From: Nissolia schottii
Lineage: Eukaryota; Streptophyta; Magnoliopsida; Fabales; Fabaceae
NCBI GenBank assembly: GCA_003254905.1
Contig: QANU01063901.1
Span: forward strand, 62,001-126,000
Direction: 5' to 3'
DNA length: 64,000 nucleotides
Of the stretch, positions 49,190 to 61,132 are shown in pieces (positions within the stretch are counted from its first letter, which is position 1; each line of letters opens with the position of its first letter). The notes under the pieces were generated by a model. It saw only the letters and a program-made list of their open reading frames with translations. It did no database searches and had not been told where the DNA came from. The translations under genes and the position numbers were made by a program.

Positions 49190-49538
49190 TTTGATTGAAT
49201 GATAATGTTCAAAATTTATATTATTAATGAATGACAATTAAGCTCTTGTTATGAATTACTATTTCTTCTATGAATTCTGAAGAATATTTATTTTCAATTT
49301 TCATAAGAAAAACTCACAAAATTCTAGGTACGATTTGATCCAATTCAGTCTACTTCGATCTACTCTAGTTTGGTTTGACCGATTTCAGTCTAGTTTGAGA
49401 ATAAATTAATGTACATGTGATCATAGAAAGTTATGTTGAATATCTTCATGATCATATTGAGGAGCTTTAACATGCGAGTCCTCCCAAAGTGAAAGTTTAA
49501 TTAGAGTATATCGACACAAAATTCCATGACCACATGTA

Positions 49539-50720
49539 GGGATGACAATGGGTAAGGTTGGGTAGGTTTTGGCTCACCGCTAATCCTACCTTCAACCTAT
49601 TAAATAAAACAAAATCTTACCTTACCATATTTACGTGTTTTACACATAAATTTTTTAACTTATCCACAGAAAAATATCTAAACTCTAACCCTTCCTTATC
49701 CTACTAGTTATTTTTGAAAAATATACTTTTATGTTTAGAAAATATTAGTGTCAGCTACAAAAAAAAATTTATTTTAGTGTATAACAATAACATAATTTAA
49801 ATTAACAACTATACAATTCATAAAAATTAAACAAAGACAATCGTTTTAACACAACAAAACCATAAATTAAACCAAATACTATAATCTCGATTCATAGCAA
49901 CTAGAAAACATAACATTGTAATTTGTTTTATACATAGAAAAAATATCAAATTAATATATATATATATATATATATGTATATAATAAGCTTAATAATCCTT
50001 TAACAACCTTGGGGATGACAATGAGTAGAGTAGGGTAGGGTAAGATTTTGGCTCAGCCCTAACCCTACTCTAAACCTATTGGATAAGAAAAAACCCTACC
50101 TTATCTTATCCACAGGTTTTATAAATAAAAATCATAATCCTAACCACAAAAAAATATCTAAACCTTTACCTTACCCTACCTTATTTGCTATTTTCTAAAA
50201 AATAAATTTATGTTTACATAATATAAGTGTCAACTAAAAAAAAAGGTTAAATATGTTTTCAGTCCCTGTAAAATTAAAAATTTTAAGCTTGGTCCCTGAA
50301 AAACTTTTCATTAAGAATTAGTCCTTGAAAAAAAAATTTGGTAGATTTTAATTCTTACCGTTAGAAGGAGAAGTTAAGTGTTGACGTGACTGTTAAATAT
50401 GACACGTACCACCATTAAATGTGCCACGTGGTACATTTAATGACCACATCAGCAATTAATGTCTCCTTCTAACGGCAGAGACTTAAACCTACCAAATTTT
50501 TTTTTCAGGGATTAATTCCTAACAAAAAAAAATTTTGGGGACCAAACACAATTTTGAATTTTACAAAGACTAAAAACATATTTAACCCAAAAAATAATTA
50601 TTTTAGTGCATAAGAACAACATAATTTAAAATAACAACAAAACAATTCATTAACATCTAAACCATATATAGTCACGTTAGCACAATAAAATCATGACATA
50701 TTAAAGCAAAAATATGCAAA
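49539..50720 (+). repeat. Direct duplication of a GGGATGACAATG-headed element, the second copy interrupted by a MITE
   Basis: Copy 1 begins at 49539 and copy 2 at 50012. Both read GGGATGACAATGRGT..., then the TTTTGGCTCA, CCTACTTTAAACCTATT-like, AATATCTAAAC and ATTTTAGTGTATAA-like blocks in order. Copy 2 resumes after the MITE at 50589. The GGGATGACAATGGG head resembles the ends of plant hAT-type non-autonomous elements, but the opposite end was not found. A (TA)n tract (49953-49975) lies between the copies. Confidence 0.65.
50244..50588. mobile_element. Foldback MITE (MULE-like, legume type), 345 bp
   Basis: The left end is (A)GGTTAAATATGTTTTCAGTC and the right end is the inverse, ...GACTAAAAACATATTTAACCC. 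The arms (about 130 bases) pair through AAAAAATTTGGTAG, CCGTTAGAAGGAGA and the ends. The related sequence at about 49762 shows the uninterrupted site. No coding capacity. Confidence 0.9.
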
Positions 50721-50763
50721 CTTCTTCAAACGAATCAGATTGGTAAAAGTAGTTTCCACCTTC

Positions 50764-52174
50764 TGTAACAAACCATAGTTCCTAAGTGAAAAAAAGGGAA
50801 AGGATGTGTGGTGCAGTGGCACGAAAGTGGAGTCTCACATCGGGAAGTGTGTCTAAAGGGGGTCTTAAGCTCCCTCTTATAAACAGAAATCTCCCATAAG
50901 TGTTTTTCTTTACTAATTCATTTATAGAGCTTTGGTGCAAAATTTCTTTCAAAGCTGTAGTTATTTTTATTCTCTCTCTCTTTCTTCTATCCATGGGAAA
51001 GCAGTGCCTCCACGTAGGAGTCATCTGTGCTCCTTAGTCATCGACCATTTCTAGGTGAGTGACTTTCTTCACAATCTATTTTTAGATCACATAATTATTT
51101 TTAGAAATTATTTATTTATGCACGTTTTTATGAAAACCTAGGAGACAAAACTTATTATTTTCTTTTAAGGTTTATGAAATTAGTTATTTATTTAGGAATT
51201 TATTTATTTATGAAAGTAGTTATTTAAGGAAACTATTTATGAAAATAATTATGAAGCCATTTTAGAAAGTCATGAAAACTATTTTAGAAAAAAATGAGAC
51301 CATACATTTTTATTGCATTAAATATGTCATATTACATGTGTTTGACTGTTTATGCACAAGTTAAGTATGTTATGCTATCAGTTATCAATTAATGTGTTCA
51401 TGTTATGTTATTTAAAATGTTTTCATGATAATAGATCTAGGATATAACTGTGCGTCAGTGACAATCCACGTTGAACCTGGTATATCTTGTACAATGGTAA
51501 CTTATAATAGGATTCATGTAGATTTAAGGCAAGACCGTGAAGCCCGATCATAGGCACTCCGTGAGGCCCAATGTTATGTATCATGTACATTAGGGTAAGG
51601 CTGTAAAGCCTGAACATTTCAGGACCAGTTAAACTGTATTGTTCGGATTTGTTTATCTAGGGAACTCCCAACTTATTTTTAATTTCAAATGCTTTTACGT
51701 ACTAGGTATTATAGCTATATAATGTTTTCGTGGTTGGTATAATATTATGTATTGCATTTGTATGTCATGTTTACGAAATGTCCTATGTTGCCGTGGGGGC
51801 AATTGTTCACTAAGCGATGACTCACCCCTCATCAACTTTTTCAGATAGTGTTGACGAAGATCCTCCATTTGTTCAGTAGATTCTAGTAGATTAGGTTCTT
51901 GGTGAGTTTCACATTATCATTGGGTATTCTTTGATACTTTATTTTATATCAGTCAATAGAGTGCTCCAGTAAACTACAAACATAAAATTTTGTATTTTAA
52001 TTATTTAATTTTGTATCTTATGTAAAGGATTTTACTTTATTTTACTTATGATGTTTAGTTTATTTTAAAAGGTTTTCTTATTACTTGTTTATAAAAGCTG
52101 CGCGTTTTCATGATTAACACATTAAGAGGCTTTCGTAAGAGAACTAGTTCCTTACATGCCAGTGACTTGTCACA
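50764..52174 (+). mobile_element. Solo LTR, family X, 1411 bp
   Basis: Starts TGTAACAAACC and ends ACTTGTCACA, with a perfect 5 bp target duplication CCTTC (50759-50763 and 52175-52179). TATA-like CTCTTATAAACAG lies at about 50874. Shared ordered blocks with the minus-strand LTR at 5135-6700 include AAGCAGTG..TCCACGTAGG, GTCATCGACCATTTCTAGGTG, AAGGCTGTAAAGCCTGAACA and AAGAGGCTTTCGTAAG. No gag/pol and no second LTR nearby. Confidence 0.85.
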
Positions 52175-52254
52175 CCTTCTACTCATACTTATTTTATAAA
52201 AAAAAAAATAAAAGAAACCAAAACAACTACATATAAAAATTAATTCTCAAGAAA

Positions 52255-52884
52255 NNNNNNNNNNNNNNNNNNNNNNNNNNNNNNNNNNNNNNNNNNNNNN
52301 NNNNNNNNNNNNNNNNNNNNNNNNNNNNNNNNNNNNNNNNNNNNNNNNNNNNNNNNNNNNNNNNNNNNNNNNNNNNNNNNNNNNNNNNNNNNNNNNNNNN
52401 NNNNNNNNNNNNNNNNNNNNNNNNNNNNNNNNNNNNNNNNNNNNNNNNNNNNNNNNNNNNNNNNNNNNNNNNNNNNNNNNNNNNNNNNNNNNNNNNNNNN
52501 NNNNNNNNNNNNNNNNNNNNNNNNNNNNNNNNNNNNNNNNNNNNNNNNNNNNNNNNNNNNNNNNNNNNNNNNNNNNNNNNNNNNNNNNNNNNNNNNNNNN
52601 NNNNNNNNNNNNNNNNNNNNNNNNNNNNNNNNNNNNNNNNNNNNNNNNNNNNNNNNNNNNNNNNNNNNNNNNNNNNNNNNNNNNNNNNNNNNNNNNNNNN
52701 NNNNNNNNNNNNNNNNNNNNNNNNNNNNNNNNNNNNNNNNNNNNNNNNNNNNNNNNNNNNNNNNNNNNNNNNNNNNNNNNNNNNNNNNNNNNNNNNNNNN
52801 NNNNNNNNNNNNNNNNNNNNNNNNNNNNNNNNNNNNNNNNNNNNNNNNNNNNNNNNNNNNNNNNNNNNNNNNNNNNNNNNNNNN
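52255..52884. other. Assembly gap (630 N)
   Basis: A run of Ns directly upstream of the S4-domain gene, so part of its promoter may be missing. Any open reading frame spanning the gap is meaningless. Confidence 1.
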
Positions 52885-53050
52885 AAACTAATTCAATAGA
52901 AGATGCAACCGAAGAAACCTTCGCCTCACATGGTGTTGCGCACTTGTGCTCACTGCTCACACCATCAACGGTGAAGAAAGGTTCCCCTTTCTTCAATTTC
53001 CCACCCGAAAAAAACAGAGGAAAATAAAAACAGAGTGCTCTGTCGCTGCC

Positions 53051-56000
53051 ATGGCTGCTGCTGCTGCCACTAGCTTGGGAAGTGCATGGTGGCTTAGACG
53101 AGCAGCAGCTCACGGTTTTTCACTCTCTCACTCTCATTTTCTCTGCAGCAATGCCAACCTCTTTTTCCACAGAACCCTTTGCACTCCTCCTCTCTCCGCT
53201 TCTACTTCTTCAGGTCCCTTTTTTTCTTCTCCTTCTCTTCATTTTTGGATTTTCAGTGCTATGTGTTAGTTTGTGAATTCTGTTTTTGCATACCCATTAT
53301 GTTAAATTATGTAAAGATGTAATCTTTTGGGTAAAAGAAATTGTGGGTACTGAAAACAAAGGCGAGGTGATTTGTTCTTTGACCTGTTATTCGAAGGAAT
53401 ATAGCTGAGTGGACAAAAGGGTTTCAAGAATTATGGCCAAGTTGAAAACTTGGCGTCTGTAATTTGGCAAGCTGTGTTTCCCTCTGTGTAGTTTAATAGT
53501 GTTAAAGTTGATAGGGGCAGGCTTATTGCTTTACACTCGTAACATTTACTACATGTTCAAGCACTTTATGTGTTGTTGAGGTGTGTATTATGAGTGAAAC
53601 TTCAGTCTTGAATCACATAAAGTGCTTGACTGGCCCATTAACAAAGAATAAAAAGCTTATTTTAGTCTTTGAAAGATACAGGCATCATCACATTAGTCTT
53701 CTGAAAATTTTTGTCACCGCATAAGTTCCTCGAAGACCCAAAGCAATTACAAAATTCTTTCTTTTGTGTCACCATTTAAGTCCTTCGTAAGGATGGATAT
53801 GATGAGATTTTATATCTTTGAGAGACTTATGTGGTGCCATTGATCTTTAGAAGACTAATATGGTGATGTCTGTATCTTTTGGGGGACTAAAATAGGGTTT
53901 TACTCTTAACTAAATGAATTATAGTCATGATCAGTGTTTTCATTCAGGTAACCTAAAAATTAAAAGCTGAGTTTTACATTTAATGTATTAATCTTGTCTC
54001 ACTGCATGTGTACTATAAGCGTGAGTAGTGGTGTCTGGTTGTTTCCAACATAGCTACAAACCCTTAAACCAACGATTTAAGGACCTTATGTTTTGCCTAA
54101 GGAAGTTTATATGAGTGCTTGGGAAACTTGTAAATGAATGTTTGTTTTGGTGTCATCTAGACTCCTTATTAGTACCAACATTAATGTACGTGTCAGAGAA
54201 ATTCCAGTAACATGACCAGATCGATTTCATTTTCTACCATGTATATGCCTCTTCCCAGAACTATTTAGCAATTTCAGAGGACTTTCACTTGATGGAAAGA
54301 TGCATACTAGGTGATGGAAAATAAATATTCATGACTTTATTTTTACTACTTTTTGAACTTTTATAATTCACTAATGTATGTATTCTTGTAAGCTAAATGT
54401 CTTATCTGTGCACCTCAAATCATAATCAAGATCCAGTTTTCACATTTCTAATGCTTTCTGAAGGGCAGCTTCAGGTTTAAGCCAGACAGTACAAGCTTTA
54501 AAGGGAGAAGTTGATGTATTACTCAATGGAGTAGTAGAAAAAAGTATAATAAAAGAAGTGAAGCATATTCTTGAGATGGTACTTTCTCCTCTGGTCCATA
54601 TAAATTCATTCTAAATTTACCTTACAACCCTGCAACTCCTTTCCCCTCATGAAAATATGATTTTCATTGCCTGTGGCAAAGTATTGAGGTCAGGGTATCC
54701 TGTGGCTTTTAGACCATTGTTTTTCTGGTCTTACCTTATAAAACGTTATTTAATTCATGACTTGGTTGTTTTCTATTTATTGTAGGCTAGACGGGCATCA
54801 TCAAGACGAGAGGTTCTCCATACAGATTTTATAACCCCTCCTGTGGTGAAAGAATCGATGCAAGTATTAGAAAAATTAGCAGACGTGAAAGCAATTGCTC
54901 AAGGAGGTTATCCACAGGTAAATATTTACAGAAATGCATCCCATTCCTTTGATATATAGGTTATCTGTGTTTTGTATGGAGACATAACACATATTATATT
55001 ATCTAGGCTGAACGTTGTCGGATTTCTGTTGGACATCCAGAAGAACTGACAAGTGATCCAGATATTATTTCGGCATTGAGGTAAGTCTTGTAATTTTCGT
55101 TATCAATACTGTCAAGCACACCCCATCCAATGTTGATGTTTCGATATCTCCTTTCTAATAGTTGCATAAAATTACTCTTATCAGCGTTGCAGGGAACTTT
55201 CGGTTTGAGCCTTGTTCTCATGGTGACTTCCTTGGCTCAATTCTTGGTACAGGAATTGTGAGGGAGAAAGTTGGAGATATTATATTGCAGGTATTTCTTC
55301 CTTTTTCTTTTCATCTATTACAGGAAGGTTTTGTTCGAAATGGTGCTTGGTGACCAGCAGTGTACTAATGGCAGACTTTAGTAGTATCATTAGTTAACTA
55401 GATTCGTATGATATTTCATATCAGACTGAGGAATATTATCATTTTTACAGGGAACAGCTAGGGCTGTAGTCTGTACATTAGTAGCATCTAATGGACACAC
55501 CATTTTTATACAGATAATTTTCCTTTATTTCAGACACCAAATTCATATTACTCTATTTTTACCTGATCTTAAGTTATATGGAACTGTAATAAACTTCAGT
55601 GGAAATAGTAGTACATCATAATCTGCAATTTGTTACATATTACGTAATAATTTTCCATTTCATGACTTTGTTGTCTTTGCTACCCAGGGAGAGCAGGGCG
55701 CTCAGATACTTGTTGTGCCAGAACTAGTCGAATTTCTTATGTCATCACTGGATAAGGTAGCATTATTTCTCATACTGCTTTTTGCAATTTACCTTTCTTA
55801 ATGAACATGTAATTATAAGAACAAAAGAAAATGATTTTCTAAGTCTACTAATACATATTTTATAAATTTATTGAAAAAAAAATACATATTTGATAATTAT
55901 ATCATTGATACAAGTACGGTGGACTGTTCTGAATATGTTATAGAAATATATTTATAGTCAATAATCAATATGGTAGTATGAATAGTCCGGTAATTTAGTC

Positions 56001-57252
56001 TGCCTTTCCCTTGAGTCAAAAGTTTTCGTCACATATAAAGTTATGATTGAACATACTGCTGTGGCCCTGAGGCAAAGTGATTTTTTTTGTATATAGATTG
56101 CTTTAAACCAGCTTGTATTGTATAATTAGAAATGATTTACGTTCAGGTTGCGTTCTTGTTCAGGTTCGTAATGTTCCTGTAACTTGCAGCAAGATACCAT
56201 TAATTTCTCTAGATTATGAGCCGCCAAGGTACATTACTGATCCTGGCCTCAATTTCACAAATATTTATTTTGTCAGTCTGATACTTTACCAATTTTGATT
56301 TTTCCGTGCAGAACAACCACATTTAAAACTATAGAAGCGTCGCTAAGAGTTGATGCCGTAGCTAGTGCAGGGTTTAAGATTTCACGGTCCAAGCTAGTTG
56401 ACATGATCAGGTTTGCAATCTTACATAGAATGAAGTCTATTTAACTATTTCTAAATTGTTTATCAAGGGCAGGAGCATGATTGTGTGCTTATTTCACCTC
56501 ATGCATTTTTATCACTATTGGATTAAAACATCAATTTTGATTTTTTTCAGCTACATAACATGGGAAAAAAAAAATGGAGTTATTAAAATCAAAAGTTCTC
56601 CTCTCCTTTTTTTTTCTTAGTGCTTTAATGCAAGTTTTGTTTTCTTATGCTACCAGCATGTTGAGGTGCTTCTTTGTGTTTTTTCTGTGGATAAACTGAT
56701 TTGTGGTCCTGTATGTTATTATAGCATACCAACCTTATTATATATATGTATATGCTCACTATGTTACACATATCATGGTTGTAGCAATGGTGATGTGCGT
56801 ATCAACTGGAACCCTATTACTACCAAAGGGACCACATTAAAGAGTGGAGATATTGTTTCAGTTAGTGGAAAGGGTAGATTAAAGGTAACTTACCAAATCT
56901 TTAAAAGGATAAATTACACGGAACTCTCTTTAAGTTAGCTAATATTACACACGATATTCTTCAACTTTCCACATCTACGCGGACACCCTCACATTATGTC
57001 AAAGCGTAAGTGTGTCGGGTGTAACATTGTCTGAACCTCGGTGAATATCGGTGTAATTTCTGCAAATCGAGAGGCATGTGTGCAAAACTTTACTATTTAC
57101 TCAATTTTAGAAGGAGGCCAGCATCATCTGAATGACTTTGGATATGTTATTTAGCTCTTTCAGTTATGTCTTGTTTCGTTTTGGTCCAGATTGGAGAAAT
57201 AAACTCAACAAAGAAAGGGAAGTTTGTAGTGGAGCTCATTCGGTATTTATAA
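53051..57252 (+). CDS. S4-domain RNA-binding protein, plastid/cyanobacterial PSII-S4 type
   Basis: Ten exons: 53051-53213, 54475-54578, 54786-54917, 55007-55080, 55185-55290, 55688-55756, 56164-56228, 56312-56410, 56785-56884 and 57190-57252. They join in frame with GT-AG introns to 324 residues. The first about 55 residues are rich in Ser/Ala/Arg/His and lack acidic residues, fitting an organelle transit peptide. The middle (RREVLHTDFITPPVVKESMQ, CRISVGHPEEL, DFLGSILGTGIVREKVGDII) matches the YlmH-like family conserved in cyanobacteria and plants (Arabidopsis At1g53120). The S4 RNA-binding domain spans about residues 245-302 (SAGFKISRSKLVDMISNGDV, VRINW, LKSGDIVSVSGKGRLK). A role in plastid RNA or translation is inferred from the family. 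Intron 1 (1261 bases) carries a MITE. Confidence 0.92.
53642..53909. mobile_element. Foldback MITE in intron 1 of the S4-domain gene
   Basis: The left end TTATTTTAGTCTTTGAAAGATACAGGCATC is the inverse of the right GATGTCTGTATCTTTTGGGGGACTAAAATA. The arms pair for about 110 bases through CATTAGTCTTCTGAA and GCATAAGT. Target duplications were not resolved. Confidence 0.8.
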
Positions 57253-58845
57253 AAGGGTTTTGATGGATCCTACTATTCTTGCTCCATGTAAAATTTGCAG
57301 GAAAAAAGTGTACAGAACTTTCATCATTTGTTGTTATTGTTAATAAATGTCACTATATGTGCTCACTTGGCCTTGTCGCTGATGTCTAGTAAGTAATGTT
57401 ATTTGACCAGTGAGTCTGCAGATATCTATTTCTTGAAATTATGTTGGATATGAATCAGAGTTAAATAATCAAGTGAAGGGAAAATTTTATTCCATACCAT
57501 TACCAATCATATTGTTCATAAATTTATTGGTGGCAAAGGGTTATTGAGAATCTGAGATACAGAAAAGAAGACAGAAAAATGAGAAACTAATTTTGCTCAT
57601 TTATAACAATTGCGGATTCTTTTTGACCTTATTTAATAGTAAAGTAATTAAAATCTTGGGTTAAGTGTCGTCTTAGTCCAAAAAATAAAAATAAAATGTT
57701 AACGTAGTTCTTGAAATTTTAAAACATTCTCATTAGTGCTTGAAGTTTTGAAAAAATTGACTACAGGGATAATATTAAAAAAATTTAAGGATAAAGTTGA
57801 CATTTTATTTTTTTTTATGGATCACTTAAGACACCAAAACATCTTTCAGTCATTTTTTTTATCTTAGTGACTGTTGTATTATTTTCAATCTCTACCTGGA
57901 TTTTTTAAGCATTTGGTTAGGGGTTCGATTCTTCGAAGTGTGTATGGAAAAAAAATTTGTTGGAAGAGACGTACTCACTTTGGTGATGTCAAAATATCTA
58001 AGGAGAATTAGTCATTGTCTGCGACAGATACTTACTGAGCAAAAAAAACAAGTGACTTTCGCATTATTTTCAGCCTCCACCCTAATTCTAGATTTCATAT
58101 AATTAAAATCTCCACTTATTAATATATAAAAAAATATATGAACATCATTCTCCTTAAAAATTTGTTAACTAAGAATTTGTGCCTTCTTTCTTATTCTCTG
58201 ATATTTTACAACTCAACTCATTATTTGCCCAGCTCGATAGCACTGAATGGTAACACTAACGAAAGGGATGTGAACAAAGAGAAGACAAACTGAAAAGATC
58301 AAACTGAGCATTCATTAACAAAATTAAACTATGTATACTTAAATTTGGGACCCTGGTTTACTTAGAAATTCAACACAATCTAGTCCTCTCTCCTTTTTAT
58401 CTCTTTAGTAAGAGGCTTTGAATATGCAAATGACATGAACTATAAATAAGAAATTTATTTTGGTATATAGTATATAGACATCTAAATCAACACGTGATTT
58501 AACTAAAGTGAGTACGTTAGTTATATAAGTGTTGAACTTGAACGTGTTAAGAACGGATTTATACAATCGATCGATTAATTTGACACTTACCTAACCAAAA
58601 ACCACATTCATTTAAACTTGTATGTATAAATAATGGAACCAGATAAATAGAGGAGGTGACATCCTTACTTTTATACCTCAAAACTGCTACTTAATACTCA
58701 TTCCGTCCACAATTGCCATCTTAATGAAATTGATATAATATACTTAAAAGAATATATTTGGATATATCAATTTTGTGGACGCGACAATTATTCATGAAAA
58801 GAGGGAGAGAATATAAATTAGACCTTGCAAATAACAGCTTTCAAT
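57253..58845. other. 3' UTR and AT-rich intergenic DNA, with one MITE
   Basis: Between the convergent S4-domain and STIG1-like genes. The MITE at 57658-57834 is the only structure recognised. Confidence 0.5.
57658..57834. mobile_element. Small foldback MITE
   Basis: GGGTTAAGTGTCGTCTTAGTCC on the left is the imperfect inverse of GGATCACTTAAGACACC on the right. The arms continue through AAAATGTTAACGTAGTTCTT versus AGGATAAAGTTGACATTTTA. Confidence 0.65.
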
Positions 58846-59331
58846 TCATGCATACCCACAAAAACCATTCCCACATGGTTCCCCTGGCGAGCACTTCTTG
58901 TTGCACTTTCCACAATGATTGCCATTAGACAAAACATTGGTACAAACCCCATTGCAGCACCCAAGCCCAAATCCTTTGCACTTGCGGCCACACACCCCAC
59001 AGTTGTTCCTGTCACTGAGGACATTGCGGCAATGCTTCTTGCAACAAAAGAGCAAGCTCTTCCCCTTGTTTGCTGGGACCCCGTTGCATATGTTTTTGGT
59101 CACAGCATCGCAGCGTGCGCCTTTCTTTATGACAATGCTCGCCAAGAACCTGCTCCTGGTTGGTCCAACATGTGGTGACACTAATGGGGTGTCAAGAACG
59201 TACTCTTCATCTTCATTTTCAATGTCAATGTCACCATCAAAATCAATTGAAGAAACCCATTGAGATTGAATAAGGGCTAGAGGTATGAGCAATGAGAGAA
59301 TTGTTGTGAACTTTAGGATGGTGTTGGCCAT
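58846..59331 (-). CDS. STIG1-like cysteine-rich secreted protein
   Basis: A single-exon gene of 161 residues. There is an N-terminal signal peptide (MANTILKFTTILSLLIPLAL, cleavage likely near residue 23-28), an acidic propeptide-like stretch (DFDGDIDIENEDEEY), then a mature domain with 16 Cys at 74, 82, 96, 97, 101, 111, 114, 118, 125, 126, 130, 140, 143, 147, 153 and 158. The spacing (CC...C, CGVCGRKC, GLGCCNGVC, HCGKC) is that of the STIG1 family. Tobacco and tomato STIG1 act in stigma exudate and pollen tube growth. Other members (for example Arabidopsis GRI) act in extracellular signalling, so tissue role cannot be assigned here. Start and length fit the family; it looks intact. Confidence 0.95.
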   Translation of the reverse strand: MANTILKFTTILSLLIPLALIQSQWVSSIDFDGDIDIENEDEEYVLDTPLVSPHVGPTRSRFLASIVIKKGARCDAVTKNICNGVPANKGKSLLFCCKKHCRNVLSDRNNCGVCGRKCKGFGLGCCNGVCTNVLSNGNHCGKCNKKCSPGEPCGNGFCGYA

Positions 59332-60264
59332 ATTATTATTATTATTGTTGTTATTTTTGTTTAATTTTGGTGAAGGGGTGAATGAGATTTGGGGGGTTTT
59401 TTAGTGATGCACAAAGATTTAAGGAGATTCATTGTGCAATTTAAACTCAAAATACATCGCAAAATGCAACTTGATCTTAGGCTGTTGCTTGCAATTGCAA
59501 GGTTGAACAAGAAAGTGCTTCCTCTAAATTCTTGGTTGGAGCATGATTAATATAATACATACACAAGCATCACCAAGCTCGAGGTTTAGCTTGTTTAGTT
59601 AATTATTGCAAATAGGACAATGTCAAAAGGATTTTGCTTGTGTTATAAGAAAGATTTTGCTAAACCCAAGTTTCTTAATGTAATGCTGTCTTTTTCTTTC
59701 ACTACTGAAATATGGGGTTAGCCAAATATTATACTTTATATTACAAGTAACTTTGATGTTTTAATCAATGATTCAAGTTAGTTTTAAGCACAAGATAAAA
59801 GCAAGAAAGTGGGAATTTTTTAATGATATAAACGCAAGAAAAGTTGTTAAGTACTATTTAATATTTATATATTAACACAAACGTTTTGTGCATCTTTGAG
59901 TCTCTGCAATGTAAAAAAAAAAAAAATCTTTTGTGCATTATCATTATTTTTTCTTATTATAGGAGTATTTAAGAATTTCCATAAAAAAGGGTACGATTAC
60001 TTAAATTTTGGGTTTGTCCAATGAATAAATGTACTTGTCCAAACTAATTTTGTGAAGTTTCAAATTGAATGCGTGTGTTAAATATGGTTGACACAGTTGA
60101 TAAGGACACGACTCATTTCAAAATGATGTGAGTTTGATTTCCGTTATCAATATAAGAGCTACTTTGGAGGTGATATGTAAGTACCTCTATAAGCGCTCAA
60201 AGAACCTTGAAACATGTCTTAATCTTGGTGGGATGATGAGTACTCAACTCACTTAAACTAATGT

Positions 60265-60298
<34 letters not shown>

Positions 60299-61042
60299 GA
60301 AAATTGAATGTGTGTTGGATGATGTTATGTAATACAGTGTACACTTTCTCTTCCTTAATAAAGTACAAAAAGTGAATCAAAGAAGGAAAAACCATCCTGA
60401 AATTATGGGTGCTGTTAAGAGTTGCATTAGGCATATGCAAACTGTTAAGCTAAAAGTTGCACCCAAATCTCTTTACAAACTGTTTGGTTAATGGCTCGAA
60501 TTCCACGAAGGTGACTTGTCTCCATTTTAGCCTACCCTTCATTCCCTCACTTCCACGTCTTTTTTTATAGTATTTTTCTCTTAAGAAAAGGAATAATGAT
60601 ATTTATGGTCCAAAAATAATGTATAACACAAGAGAAAAGTATATCATTTCATGTAAAAATCTCACATCACTGAGTCACATATTAATTTTTATCATTACTT
60701 AACAAGGTGAATGAGATCCGTAAAATAATTTAATCAATAATCAAAATTAGCAGCTGATTAAGTTATGTGAAATTTTTACGTGAGGTGATTAATTTTGGTA
60801 TCAAGTTCAACTGTTTTAAGATTTTGATCAAATGCAATTGTAGGTTGCTTTGTCTGTACCAAAATGAAGCAAAGCACACTCCACCCTTAAATAAGGCAAA
60901 TAGGGCATATAGATTGGAAGGGGCTTCTCTCAACACAGTTTTGTCACATATGTTGTCATTTCATTTTTATACTAGCCATGAGGCGATCATGCTCCCTTCT
61001 AATTAATTAAGGAGGGGTATGATCCATATTTATTCTCTTAAC
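59332..61042. other. Upstream region of the STIG1-like gene and AT-rich intergenic DNA
   Basis: It contains an (ATT)n-like tract just upstream of the STIG1 start (59332-59352) and an (AAT)n microsatellite (60266-60296). No gene seen. Confidence 0.5.
60266..60296 (+). repeat. (AAT)n microsatellite
   Basis: About ten ATA/AAT trinucleotides in a row. Confidence 0.95.
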
Positions 61043-61132
61043 AAAGTCTCTTATTTGAGTTTTATGAGTAAAATAAAAGTTAAAGTTAAAGTCTCTTATT
61101 TGAGTTTTATGAGTAAAATAAAAGTTAAAGTT
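61043..61132 (+). repeat. 45-base tandem duplication
   Basis: AAAGTCTCTTATTTGAGTTT starts at 61043 and again at 61088; the two 45-base units appear identical, pointing to a recent event. Confidence 0.9.

Noticed and set aside
52247..53113. 288-codon minus-strand open frame
   Set aside because: Most of it is the run of N; not evidence of coding.
58825..59263. Plus-strand frames over the STIG1-like gene
   Set aside because: Antisense shadows of the cysteine-rich coding sequence.
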